Assembly: GCA_947503175.1 (NCBI GenBank)
Contig: CANNCO010000001.1
Location: forward strand, 186,001-250,000
Source: an uncultured Paracoccaceae bacterium
Lineage (GTDB): Bacteria > Pseudomonadota > Alphaproteobacteria > Rhodobacterales > Rhodobacteraceae
Length of the DNA stretch: 64,000 nucleotides
Direction: 5' to 3'
Part shown: one piece after another, positions 27,115-35,271 of the stretch
How positions within the stretch are numbered: position 1 is the first letter of the stretch
How the letters are laid out: every line of letters begins with the position of its first letter
The notes under the pieces: model-generated
Seen by the model: the letters and a program-made list of their open reading frames with translations, nothing else
The model's database searches: none
What the model was told of the DNA's origin: nothing
Made by a program: the position numbers and the translations under genes

Positions 27115-28314
27115 TTAGCGCGTGCCCAGCCCGGCCTGCATGACTGTGCGGCGCAGGGGGGCGATGTCGTGGACGGCCTTTAGGCCCGCAAGGCGCAGGG
27201 CCTGAACCTGAACATCGCCGGATTTGCAGACCCGGTTGAAAAGGTCGATGGCGCGGGCGCGGGCGTGGATGTCGCGGGCCCGGGCGCGTTCGTAGGCGTC
27301 AAGCATTTTTGCGGTACCCAGATCGCCGGGTGCCTTTTCGGCAAGCTCCAGCAGGGCCGCGATATCGTTGAGCGATGTGTTCAGGCCCTGTGCGCCGATG
27401 GGCGGTAGGACGTGGGCGGCTTCGGCCACGAGCGCCACGCGGCGGGCGGTGAGGGTGCGCGCCGATTGGGTGACGACGGGCCAGATGCGGCGGGGGCTGG
27501 CCAGCGTCAGGTGACCGAGAACGCCCATGGAGCGTTCGGTCATTTCGGCTTCCAGTGCTGGTATGTCGGTGGTCAGCAGGTCCTGCGCCTTGGCGCCGTC
27601 ATTCATCCAGACGACCGCCGAGGCCGGGCCGCCCTGATGATCCTGCATCGGGACAAGGGTGAAGGCGCCGCCGCGGTTGTAGATCTCGGTTGAGATATTC
27701 TGATGCGGGTGCGGATGGGTGACGGAAAAGGCCAGCGCCTTTTGCCCGTAGCGCCGGATATCGGTCTGGATTTCGGCGGCGTCGCGGACCGGGGAGGCGC
27801 GGCCATCGGCGCCGATGACGAGACGCGCCTGAAGGGCGCTGCCATCGGTGAGGGTGACGATGGCGTGCGCCTCGCGCTGGACGAGCCGGGCGAAGCCCAC
27901 GCCAAGGCGCAGGTCGACGCCGTCCATATTCGAGAGGGTCTCGGCAAGTGTCTTGCGGGTCAGCCAGTTGGGCAGGTTCCAGCCGAAGGGGCGGTCGCCC
28001 AGATCGCTGGACTCAAAGGATCGGGCGGCGCGCAGGGTGGGCGGCCAGCCCGTCGTGTCCATGACGCGGAGCGTTTGCAGGGGCGTTGCATGGGCGCTGA
28101 GCGCGTCCCAGAGCCCCGCCGTTTCGATCAGATCGCGGGCGGGTTGCAGATAGGCGGTGGAGCGCAGGTCGGACCCGTCATCCTCGGCTGAGGCCACGGG
28201 CGGGGCAGGGTCGGCGAGGATGACCGAGAACCCCGCTCGCCCGAAGGCGGCTGCGGCCACGAGGCCCGCGATGCCGCCGCCGGAGATGAAGATATCGGTC
28301 TGGGTTCTGGCCAT
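27115..28314 (-). CDS. ubiH: UbiH/COQ6-family FAD monooxygenase
   Basis: A 399-residue flavoprotein hydroxylase of ubiquinone synthesis. Seen: the FAD dinucleotide fold GGGIAGLVAAAAFGRAGFSV, the DG-type motif VIGADGRASPVRD, and the second FAD motif, here AEAAHVLPPIGAQGLNTSLN where the family usually has GDAAH. It acts on membrane-bound polyprenyl phenol intermediates in the cytosolic face of the membrane. UbiH cannot be told from UbiF/UbiI by sequence alone, so the gene name is provisional. It is convergent with the aminotransferase gene. Confidence 0.85.
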   Translation of the reverse strand: MARTQTDIFISGGGIAGLVAAAAFGRAGFSVILADPAPPVASAEDDGSDLRSTAYLQPARDLIETAGLWDALSAHATPLQTLRVMDTTGWPPTLRAARSFESSDLGDRPFGWNLPNWLTRKTLAETLSNMDGVDLRLGVGFARLVQREAHAIVTLTDGSALQARLVIGADGRASPVRDAAEIQTDIRRYGQKALAFSVTHPHPHQNISTEIYNRGGAFTLVPMQDHQGGPASAVVWMNDGAKAQDLLTTDIPALEAEMTERSMGVLGHLTLASPRRIWPVVTQSARTLTARRVALVAEAAHVLPPIGAQGLNTSLNDIAALLELAEKAPGDLGTAKMLDAYERARARDIHARARAIDLFNRVCKSGDVQVQALRLAGLKAVHDIAPLRRTVMQAGLGTR

Positions 28315-28366
28315 GATGCCCCTGACTAACCGGGCGCGGGCGACGCGCCAAGTGCCGGTTGGGGAT

Positions 28367-28606
28367 TTAGCCCCAGCTGACGAGAATCAGGTAAAGAAAG
28401 ATCGTCGGCACCATCAGAAGCGCAGGGATGATCAGGCCGGGATAGCCGAACAGCAGGAATGCCGAAATCCAGAGCGAGATGACCGTCGCAAAGCCCCAGA
28501 TCAGGTTGTCGTCGCCGTGTTTGTCCATATCCCGGGCGGTCCAGCCGATGATCGGGATCAGGTAGAAAAGACGCAGCCAGAGCGGCCGCCGTGCGGTCGT
28601 TGTCAT
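28367..28606 (-). CDS. Small membrane protein of unknown function
   Basis: 79 residues with about three hydrophobic stretches: LWLRLFYLIPIIGWTA, LIWGFATVISLWISAFLLFG and IIPALLMVPTIFLYLILVSW. Between the first two is a short charged linker (RDMDKHGDDN). The strand and spacing place it between the HAD gene and ubiH, all three on the minus strand. No family recognised. Length, composition and membrane pattern argue that it is a real gene. Confidence 0.65.
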   Translation of the reverse strand: MTTTARRPLWLRLFYLIPIIGWTARDMDKHGDDNLIWGFATVISLWISAFLLFGYPGLIIPALLMVPTIFLYLILVSWG

Positions 28607-28672
28607 GGTTTCGGTTTCCTGTTCGCGTTTGTCTGACTTGTATTTAGGGTAATGCTGCGCTGCGGCACTGCG

Positions 28673-29320
28673 TCATTTCGTCAATTGCGAGAGAAAATCC
28701 GTCAAATTGTCTGTGTGGTGCTGGATGTGGGGCGCGGGGTGCGGTTCGGGGGCGACATGGACCGTGCGCATGCCCATTTCATGGGGGGCTGCGAGGTTGC
28801 GCGGGTCGTCTTCGAACATGGCGGCCTGTTCTGGTGTGATCCCATCGCGGGCAAAGATCGCCTCGAACGCCGCGCGCTGGGGTTTGGGCCGGAAGGCGGC
28901 ATGTTCGACGCCGTAGACCGCATCGAAAAGGCCGCTGAGACCGCGTGCCGCGAGGACCCGTTCTGCATAAGGGGCCGAGCCGTTGGTATAGACGATGCGG
29001 CGGCCGGGCAGGGCACGGATATGATCGGCAAGGTCCTGGTCTACCGTCAGGTGATCCATCGAAATCTCGTGGACGTGGATCAGGTAGGGGGTGGGATCGG
29101 CACCGTGTTCGGCCATCAGCCCTGCCAGCGTCGTGCCGTAGCGCTGCCAGTAGTCGACGCGGAGCCGGTTGGCTTCGTCCCGGTCGACGCCGACCGTATC
29201 CATCACCCAATCGATCATCCGCACCTCGATCTGGTCGAACAGACGCATCTCGGGCGGGTAAAGCGTGTTATCGAGGTCGAAGACCCAGTTTGTGACATGA
29301 GAAAAATGCTGTGCAACCAT
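28673..29320 (-). CDS. HAD-family pyrimidine 5'-nucleotidase-like phosphatase
   Basis: A 215-residue haloacid dehalogenase hydrolase. Motif I is FDLDNTLYP (nucleophile and acid Asp), motif II YTNGS, motif III a Lys in RPKPQRAAFE and motif IV EDDPRNL. The pattern and the long N-terminal cap match the pyrimidine 5'-nucleotidase (SDT1/PYNP-type) group acting on UMP/CMP. Cytosolic. It is divergent from the GntR regulator gene about 100 bases away. Confidence 0.88.
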   Translation of the reverse strand: MVAQHFSHVTNWVFDLDNTLYPPEMRLFDQIEVRMIDWVMDTVGVDRDEANRLRVDYWQRYGTTLAGLMAEHGADPTPYLIHVHEISMDHLTVDQDLADHIRALPGRRIVYTNGSAPYAERVLAARGLSGLFDAVYGVEHAAFRPKPQRAAFEAIFARDGITPEQAAMFEDDPRNLAAPHEMGMRTVHVAPEPHPAPHIQHHTDNLTDFLSQLTK

Positions 29321-29425
29321 GGGACGGGTCTAGGGCGTGCGGGGGGCCGGTGCAACGGTGGATCAGCAGCTTGATCCCTGAGGCAAGGGCTGGCTATGGT
29401 TGGGGCAGGGACGAAGGAAGTCAGA

Positions 29426-30070
29426 ATGCCAGATACGAAGCCGCCGCAGAGCGACGCCTATCAGATGATCCTCGGTGCGATCGATACCGGCGTGTACCGG
29501 CCCGGCGACCGGCTGGTCGAAAGCGAACTGGCCGAGAGGTTCGGGGTGTCGCGGACGCCCATTCGCGAGGCGTTGCAGCGGCTGGAAACCCAGTCGCTCT
29601 TGGCGCGGGACGGGCGCAGCCTGATCGTGGCGTCGCTCGATCACAACGAGATGGCCGAGCTTTACGTGGTGCGCAGCGAGTTGGAGGGGCTGGCGGCGCG
29701 GCTGGCGGCCCGGCACGCCACCGAGGAAGAGGTGCGGGTGATGCGGCGCATGGTCGAGGAAGATCAGGCGCGGCTGAACGATCCGGCGGCCCTGGCGCGG
29801 TCGAACCGGCAGTTTCACCGGCAGGTGCATCTGGCGTCCCATAACCGGTTTCTGGTTCAGCAACTTGATCTGGTCTATCGCTCGATGGCGCTGATGGCGA
29901 CGACATCGCTGGCGATCGAGGGGCGCGGCGAGGTTGCGCAGGCAGAACATCGCGGGATCGTCGACGCGATTGCGGCGGGCGACGGGGATGCGGCCTATGC
30001 GGCGTTCAAGGCGCATATCTCGCAGGCCTTCGAGAGCCGGTTGCGGCAGAACGCCGAGAGCGCGGTTTAG
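29426..30070 (+). CDS. GntR-family regulator (FCD/FadR subfamily)
   Basis: 214 residues. The N-terminal winged helix-turn-helix has GDRLVESELAERFGVSRTPI followed by REALQRLETQSLL; the C-terminal FCD domain (about 75-205) carries the metal-ligand pattern of Asp and three His, for example SNRQFHRQVHLASHN and EHRGIVDAI. The ATG at 29426 is preceded by GACGAAGGAAG. It probably senses a small carboxylate. No obvious target operon adjoins it: its stop overlaps the convergent glycosyltransferase stop by 4 bases. Confidence 0.88.
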   Translation: MPDTKPPQSDAYQMILGAIDTGVYRPGDRLVESELAERFGVSRTPIREALQRLETQSLLARDGRSLIVASLDHNEMAELYVVRSELEGLAARLAARHATEEEVRVMRRMVEEDQARLNDPAALARSNRQFHRQVHLASHNRFLVQQLDLVYRSMALMATTSLAIEGRGEVAQAEHRGIVDAIAAGDGDAAYAAFKAHISQAFESRLRQNAESAV

Positions 30071-31989
30071 GTATTCACTTCCGGTTTGCCGGGTGAGAGG
30101 CCGTGCTGGGTCTTGTCCCAGAAGAACGGCTGGCCTGCGATCCCCGCAATCGCGCGGTAGGAGGCGATGGCCGCGAGCGGGAAATAGAAGATCGTGAGCG
30201 GCACCCACGGGATCAGCCAGCGGTCCTTTGCCGTGGCCAGTGCGGTGATTGCCGCGGCCATATTGACGGCTTCGGAGGCGAGGAAGAACACCGCCAGCGC
30301 CGCCAGCGATGTGCCGGGAACCACATCGGACAGCGGGTGCCAGATGCCGAGCGGGATGAGCCAGAAGCTCCACATCAGCGGGGCGAGCAGGAACAGCAGG
30401 ATCGTTCCGAGGAACATCGCCTGAAAGCCCAGGAATTTTCGCGCCCCAAGCTCGCGCCAGAGGCGGAGGGGGTTGCGCATGTGAACAGCCCATGTGAGCG
30501 CGTAGCCTTTGAGCCAACGCGACCTTTGGCGGATCCACGGACGTACATGGCAGTTGGCCTCTTCCAGCGTCGTGGTGTGGGCAAGCTCGGTGCGCCAGCC
30601 GCGCCGGGCGAGGCGAATGCCCAGATCGGCATCCTCGGTGACATTATGGGCGTCCCAGCGACCGAGCTCTTCCAGAGCCTCGCGGCGGAAGAACAGGCTT
30701 GTTCCGCCAAGGGGGACCGCGAAACCGAGCCGGGCCAGACCCGGCAGGAACACCCGGAACCACGCGGCGTAGTCGATGGTGAAACAGCGTGCGAGCCAGT
30801 TCTGGCGTGGATTGTAGAAGTCGAGACAGCCCTGAAGGCAGACCACATCCGGCGGTGCCGTCGCGAAATGGCGGGCGATCTTGCGCAGCTGGTCGGGGTC
30901 GGGCGCGTCTTCGGCGTCATAGACGCCGATGATGTCGCCGCAGGCGAAGTCGAGCGCGTAGTTCAGTGCGCGGGGCTTGGTCTGAAGGGTGCCCTTCGGG
31001 ACGGTCACGAGGCGCGCCGAAGGTGTCAGGCCATCGGTCAGGGCATCCGAGGTGCCGGTGTCGCCCGCTTCGACGATCAGGCAGATATCGAGTCGGCCCA
31101 AGGGGTAATCGAGCGCGTTTAGGTGCGACATAAGATGGGCGGTGATGTCAGCCTCGCGCAGGAGCGGGACAAGAAGCGAGATGCGGGGCCAGTCTTCGGG
31201 CCAGCTTTCGGGAGCAAGGTCGGGACGCCTGTCCGGGTGCCGGTTGCGGAGCGTGGCGACAAGGGCCGCGATCCGCAGACCTGTCATCCCGGCGAGGGCA
31301 AGGATGGCGAGGCCGGTCAGCAGGGTCAGAGCCGCGGCGGGGGCGAGGATGGTCAGGCTTAGCAGGGTTGCGCAGAGGGACGCGATCACGGCGGCCATCC
31401 GCCGGGGCTGCCAGCCCCGGAGGCTGTGATCGGGCGCTGGCCGCGCCTCGGCAAGCCCGACAAGGGCGGTGCTGTGCTGAGCCAGGACGGTTTCGGTGAT
31501 CTCGCCCCCGTCGGCGACGGCCATGCGGACGGGCCCCAGCGCGTCTTCCAGTATGGCGCGATCGGTTTCGAACCGTTGCGGCCGGGCTGTCGCGACGATG
31601 GTGAAGGCCCCGTGTCGAAAGAGCGGGATCACTCCGAGACGCAGGCAGGTGTCGGGCCCCAGCTTCGCGGCGAGGCCGTGGTCGCACTGGCCGGCAAGAT
31701 CGGTGGCGCGGCGGACGCCCTTTTGCAGCGCCAGACCGCGGGCGAGCGCGTTCTCCGAGATCATGTGTTCGGAGAGCAGGATCACGCCCAGAGGCTGCGA
31801 CAGCGACTGTTCCTGGAGGATCAGGGCGCGGTCGAGATTGGCCGGCAGAAGCGCGCCGGTGCGCACGAGGATCTCTCCGATCGGGAAGCCCGGCCAGGGC
31901 GAGTTTGCATCCAGCAGACCGACATCCCACGGGGCTGTGGCGGGAGCGGGCTGAACCCGGGCCTTGGACCGTGCTGGATATGCGGACAT
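30067..31989 (-). CDS. Membrane glycosyltransferase family 2 with N-terminal MshEN domain
   Basis: About 640 residues. Residues 35-95 form a MshEN (GSPII_E N-terminal) module: FPIGEILVRTGALLPANLDR and later QPLGVILLSEHMISENAL. Two membrane helices lie at about 200-245, then a processive-type GT2 domain with DAEDAPDPD (359-367), TED (452-454) and QRSRWLKG (489-496), and four more helices at the end. It should polymerise or add a sugar at the inner membrane. MshEN modules in other proteins bind c-di-GMP. The ATG at 31989 is preferred over a GTG one codon earlier. A consensus CtrA site lies just upstream. Confidence 0.85.
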   Translation of the reverse strand: MSAYPARSKARVQPAPATAPWDVGLLDANSPWPGFPIGEILVRTGALLPANLDRALILQEQSLSQPLGVILLSEHMISENALARGLALQKGVRRATDLAGQCDHGLAAKLGPDTCLRLGVIPLFRHGAFTIVATARPQRFETDRAILEDALGPVRMAVADGGEITETVLAQHSTALVGLAEARPAPDHSLRGWQPRRMAAVIASLCATLLSLTILAPAAALTLLTGLAILALAGMTGLRIAALVATLRNRHPDRRPDLAPESWPEDWPRISLLVPLLREADITAHLMSHLNALDYPLGRLDICLIVEAGDTGTSDALTDGLTPSARLVTVPKGTLQTKPRALNYALDFACGDIIGVYDAEDAPDPDQLRKIARHFATAPPDVVCLQGCLDFYNPRQNWLARCFTIDYAAWFRVFLPGLARLGFAVPLGGTSLFFRREALEELGRWDAHNVTEDADLGIRLARRGWRTELAHTTTLEEANCHVRPWIRQRSRWLKGYALTWAVHMRNPLRLWRELGARKFLGFQAMFLGTILLFLLAPLMWSFWLIPLGIWHPLSDVVPGTSLAALAVFFLASEAVNMAAAITALATAKDRWLIPWVPLTIFYFPLAAIASYRAIAGIAGQPFFWDKTQHGLSPGKPEVNT

Positions 31990-32040
31990 CACCGCCCCCT
32001 TTACCGCGTACGAGACGGCGCAGTGTTGAGGGTGGTAGAG

Positions 32041-32055
32041 TTAACAAATACTTAA
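32041..32055 (-). promoter_or_regulatory. CtrA-binding site upstream of the MshEN-GT2 gene
   Basis: On the minus strand the sequence reads TTAAGTATTTGTTAAC, an exact match to the CtrA consensus TTAA-N7-TTAAC. It lies 52 bases upstream of the ATG of the glycosyltransferase gene. It suggests control by the CckA-ChpT-CtrA phosphorelay, which in this group governs motility and surface functions. The regulator gene itself is not in the window. Confidence 0.68.
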
Positions 32056-32125
32056 ATCGCGCGTGGAAGCGGGAGATTGGTTCTGTACTGCCCGGTAAAG
32101 CGGAGAATCAGACAGTTTTCACAAT

Positions 32126-33289
32126 CTAGGCGTGTGCCGGCCCTTTGACGGCCGACATCGCGCTGGCGAAGCGTTCGAACAGATAATAGCTGTCCTGCGG
32201 TCCCGGGCTGGCCTCGGGGTGGTACTGCACCGAAAACACCGGGCGATCCGTCATCCTTATCCCGCAGTTCGAGCCGTCGAAGAGCGAGACATGGGTTTCC
32301 TTGACGGTTTCGGGCAGGGTCTGGCTGTCGACGGTGAAACCGTGGTTCATCGAGGTGATCTCGACCTTGCCGGTCTCGATGTCCTTGACGGGATGGTTCG
32401 CGCCGTGATGGCCGTGGTTCATCTTGATCGTGTTCGCCCCGAGGGCGAGGGCGAGCATCTGGTGCCCGAGACAGATGCCGAAGACCGGCATTGGGCTACG
32501 GTCGAGCACGTCGCGGATCATCGGTACGGCGTATGCGCCGGTGGCCGCCGGATCGCCGGGCCCGTTCGACAGGAACAGGCCATCGGGCTTGAGCGCAAGG
32601 ACGTCATCTGCCGTGGCCGTGGCGGGCAGGACCGTCACATCGCACCCGGCGCTGGCGAGGCAGCGCAGGATGTTCCGCTTGGCGCCGTAGTCGATGGCCA
32701 CGACCTTATGCTTGGGCGCGGTCTGGCGCGTATAGCCCTCTGGCCAGGCCCAGCGCATTTCGTCCCAGCGGTAGGACTGGGCGCAGGTGACGTCTTTCGC
32801 GAGGTCGAGGCCTTCGAGGCCGGGGAAGGCCCGTGCGGCGGCCACCAGTGCCTCGATATCGAACTTGCCGTCCGGATGATGGGCGAGCGCCACATGGGGC
32901 GCGCCCTGCTGGCGGATCGCCCGGGTCAGCCGCCGTGTGTCGATACCGCCGATCCCGATCCGTTTGCGGCGGGTCAGCCATGCCGTCAGATGCTCTGCCG
33001 CGCGCCAGTTCGACGGCTCTGTCGGGTCCCATTTGACGACCATGCCCGCGGCGACCGGTTCTGCGGTCTCGTCATCCTCGGGGTTCACACCGACATTGCC
33101 GATATGCGGGAAGGTGAAGGTGACGACCTGACCGGCATAGGAGGGGTCTGTCATGATCTCCTGATAACCCGTCATGGCGGTGTTGAAGCAAAGCTCGGCC
33201 ACGGTGTCGCCGGTGGCGCCGAACCCCTCGCCATAGAAGATCGTACCGTCGGCGAGTGCGAGGCAGGCTGTGGCGGTCCGGCTGGGCAT
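32126..33289 (-). CDS. carA: Carbamoyl-phosphate synthase small (glutaminase) subunit
   Basis: Supplies ammonia from glutamine for carbamoyl phosphate, feeding arginine and pyrimidine synthesis. 387 residues. Seen: the N-terminal small-subunit domain (LALADGTIFYGEGFGA, GYQEIMTDPSYAGQ, GIDTRRLTRAIR) and the GATase1 domain with SNGPGDP, the nucleophile in FGICLGHQML, and YHPEASPGP. The ATG at 33289 gives a family-like start (MPSRTATACLALADG). The large subunit carB is not adjacent. It is divergent from the YqeY gene. Confidence 0.95.
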   Translation of the reverse strand: MPSRTATACLALADGTIFYGEGFGATGDTVAELCFNTAMTGYQEIMTDPSYAGQVVTFTFPHIGNVGVNPEDDETAEPVAAGMVVKWDPTEPSNWRAAEHLTAWLTRRKRIGIGGIDTRRLTRAIRQQGAPHVALAHHPDGKFDIEALVAAARAFPGLEGLDLAKDVTCAQSYRWDEMRWAWPEGYTRQTAPKHKVVAIDYGAKRNILRCLASAGCDVTVLPATATADDVLALKPDGLFLSNGPGDPAATGAYAVPMIRDVLDRSPMPVFGICLGHQMLALALGANTIKMNHGHHGANHPVKDIETGKVEITSMNHGFTVDSQTLPETVKETHVSLFDGSNCGIRMTDRPVFSVQYHPEASPGPQDSYYLFERFASAMSAVKGPAHA

Positions 33290-33461
33290 CTGGGCGATCC
33301 TGTGCTTGGTTGCGGGTGTCCTAAGGGGCCGCTTCGGCAGGGTCAAGCGGGGCGGGGTGACGTGGGGTTCGATCCTGCCGATTCCAGTCCGATGCCTTGT
33401 CCTGCGCGGCCTGCAGGGTTATATCGACCGTTCGGATTTTCGCCTGGGGATAAGGGAACCG

Positions 33462-33920
33462 ATGGAACTGAGAGCCCGCGTCTCGGACGCATTGAAAGAC
33501 GCAATGAAAGCCAAGGATGCCGTCCGCCTGTCGACGCTGCGTCTGATCAATGCCGCGATCAAGGATCGCGACATCGCGTTGCGCGGCGACGGCCGCGAGG
33601 CCGGTGTCGGTGATGACGAGGTGTTGCAGATCCTGGGCAAGATGGTGAAGCAGAGGCAGGAAAGCGCGCGCGCCTATGAAGAGGGCGGGCGGCTGGAACT
33701 GGCCGAGAAGGAACGCTCGGAAATCGTCGTGATCGAGGATTTCCTGCCCAAGCAGCTGTCCGATGACGAGGTTGCCGCCGCGATCGACAAGGCCGTGAAG
33801 ACCACCGGCGCCGAATCGATCCGCGACATGGGTAAGGTGATGGGCGAGTTGAAGGGCAAGTATACCGGCCAGATGGATTTCAGCCAGGTCGGCCCGATGG
33901 TGAAGGGCCGCCTGGGCTGA
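33462..33920 (+). CDS. GatB/YqeY domain protein
   Basis: A 152-residue YqeY-family protein, homologous to the tRNA-binding tail of GatB. Seen: MELRARVSDALKDAMKAKD, RLSTLRLINAAIKD, EDFLPKQLSDDEV and the C-terminal KYTGQMDFSQVGPMVK. The ATG at 33462 follows ATAAGGGAACC; the frame is open upstream into the carA region but no better start exists. A role in amidotransferase-linked tRNA binding is inferred from GatB homology only. Confidence 0.9.
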   Translation: MELRARVSDALKDAMKAKDAVRLSTLRLINAAIKDRDIALRGDGREAGVGDDEVLQILGKMVKQRQESARAYEEGGRLELAEKERSEIVVIEDFLPKQLSDDEVAAAIDKAVKTTGAESIRDMGKVMGELKGKYTGQMDFSQVGPMVKGRLG

Positions 33921-33922
33921 TT

Positions 33923-34420
33923 TCAGGTCGGTTGCGCCTGCCGGAGGCTGGCCAGAAGGTCGGTCAGGCGGTCGTAGAGGTCCACACGCTCTTCGGGGCT
34001 GAGGAAAGCGCCCAGTTCGACCTCGCGCCCGCCGCCTTTCAGCGTCAGGTAATGCTCTACCGGGGTGTCGCCGGGGTGAAGATGGACCGACACCCAATAG
34101 GTATCGGCCGCCCATTGGCGTGTTTTTCCGCGCGGTTCCTCGCGGATCAGTTCGACGCGATCCGGCGTAAGTGTCAGGGTTTCGGTCAGTTGTGCATCGC
34201 GCCGGTTGCGCCCGATGGCGTACCAGAGCCCCCAGACGGCGATGGCGAAGAAGGGCAGCAGTCCCCAAAGCACAGGTGACCCCAGGACGGCGAGGAGCGG
34301 GATGGCGATCATCGCCAGTGTCGCACCCATGAACACGACGAAGCCCTTCGGCGTCATGGATTGGTGCGGGGTGAGGGTGAGCTTTCTGGGCTCTGTCGTA
34401 TCGGTCCATTGGCAGGGCAT
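33923..34420 (-). CDS. DUF2244 membrane protein
   Basis: A 165-residue protein with two adjacent hydrophobic helices (FVVFMGATLAMIAIPLLAVL and LWGLLPFFAIAVWGLWYAIG) near the N-terminus, then a soluble beta-rich cytosolic domain ending EERVDLYDRLTDLLASLR. This pattern, with LTLTPHQSMTPKGF before the helices, is that of DUF2244 proteins common in alphaproteobacteria. The ATG at 34420 is chosen over an upstream in-frame start at 34462. Function unknown. It ends 2 bases from the convergent YqeY stop. Confidence 0.8.
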   Translation of the reverse strand: MPCQWTDTTEPRKLTLTPHQSMTPKGFVVFMGATLAMIAIPLLAVLGSPVLWGLLPFFAIAVWGLWYAIGRNRRDAQLTETLTLTPDRVELIREEPRGKTRQWAADTYWVSVHLHPGDTPVEHYLTLKGGGREVELGAFLSPEERVDLYDRLTDLLASLRQAQPT

Positions 34421-34561
34421 GGTCGGAAGATTAAGCAGGGATGCGACCTTGTAAACGGGCAAAGCGCCGCGTTGGCCGGTTTCGTGCGGGTATTGGCTTA
34501 TGTCGGATTTGCCGGACCGGATCTGCGGTTGCGTCCTCTCGCAGAACGCCCGTTGGGAGCG

Positions 34562-34984
34562 TCAGTCTCCGTCCCGCACCACGAATACCGAGATCGGTGC
34601 ATGGCTGGCCATTCGTCCGCCATGGGAGTTGACCAGGTATTCCGCCCAACCCGGCTGGTGGCTGGCCATCACAATCAGATCGATGTCGAGGTCTTTGATC
34701 ACCTGCAAGAGCTTGCGGTCTACTTCCACGCTCGGATCCGGCACGCTGTAGACCTGACTTTCCACGGTGATGGCATTGGCCTTGGCGATCCCGTCGGCGA
34801 AAACGGCCAACTGCCGCCCGTATTCCGTGAGGGAATGTGAGACTTTGGCCTGAAGGCCACCGCTAACGCTGACGAGCGTCAGACGCGCGCCGTAATGCCC
34901 TGCCAGATCGGCCGCGACCGTTGCGGCCTTGGTCAATGTATCCTTCTCGGCCAGATCGACCGGAACCATGATGTGTTTGAACAT
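34562..34984 (-). CDS. Universal stress protein (UspA family)
   Basis: 140 residues, one Usp domain: MFKHIMVPVDLAEKD at the start, a central DLIVMASHQPG (the usual place of the ATP-binding GxxG region reads SHQPGWAEYLVNSHGGR) and a terminal HAPISVFVVRDG. The SHGGRMASHAP stretch fits the G-2x-G-9x-G-[ST] nucleotide motif in part. The start is the ATG at 34984. An FNR-type site about 190 bases upstream suggests induction under low oxygen, as described for usp genes in related bacteria. Confidence 0.88.
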   Translation of the reverse strand: MFKHIMVPVDLAEKDTLTKAATVAADLAGHYGARLTLVSVSGGLQAKVSHSLTEYGRQLAVFADGIAKANAITVESQVYSVPDPSVEVDRKLLQVIKDLDIDLIVMASHQPGWAEYLVNSHGGRMASHAPISVFVVRDGD

Positions 34985-35161
34985 GCGCTGTTTCTCACGT
35001 CGTTGGGTGAAGAGTATTGGACCGGCGCGCATGGGCCTTGTTTTGCATCAATCCAGGGCCTACGGCAAATGCAGGTGAAGGGCTGTCTTGCGGACTAAGC
35101 CGACGTTCGGTGTCGCTGTCTTCATGTCCGCCTTCGCGGAATGCCGCATGACCACAGGCCA

Positions 35162-35190
35162 GCGCAATTGCGCAACTTGACAAAGGTCAA
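35162..35190. promoter_or_regulatory. FNR/FnrL-type box with adjacent palindrome
   Basis: TTGACAAAGGTCAA (35177-35190) matches the FNR/Crp-type dyad TTGAY-N4-RTCAA. Three bases before it is a separate perfect 12-base palindrome, GCGCAATTGCGC (35162-35173). They lie between the divergent universal stress gene and the PaaK-like gene; either could be the target. An oxygen-responsive site is likely, while the second palindrome has no assigned protein. Confidence 0.62.
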
Positions 35191-35271
35191 TGGACGCAGA
35201 GTTTCTTGGTGTAGTTTCAAATCAACGGGTTTTCAGCTCCGGATCAAAGAGAATGGGCATCGCCGGGGCAT

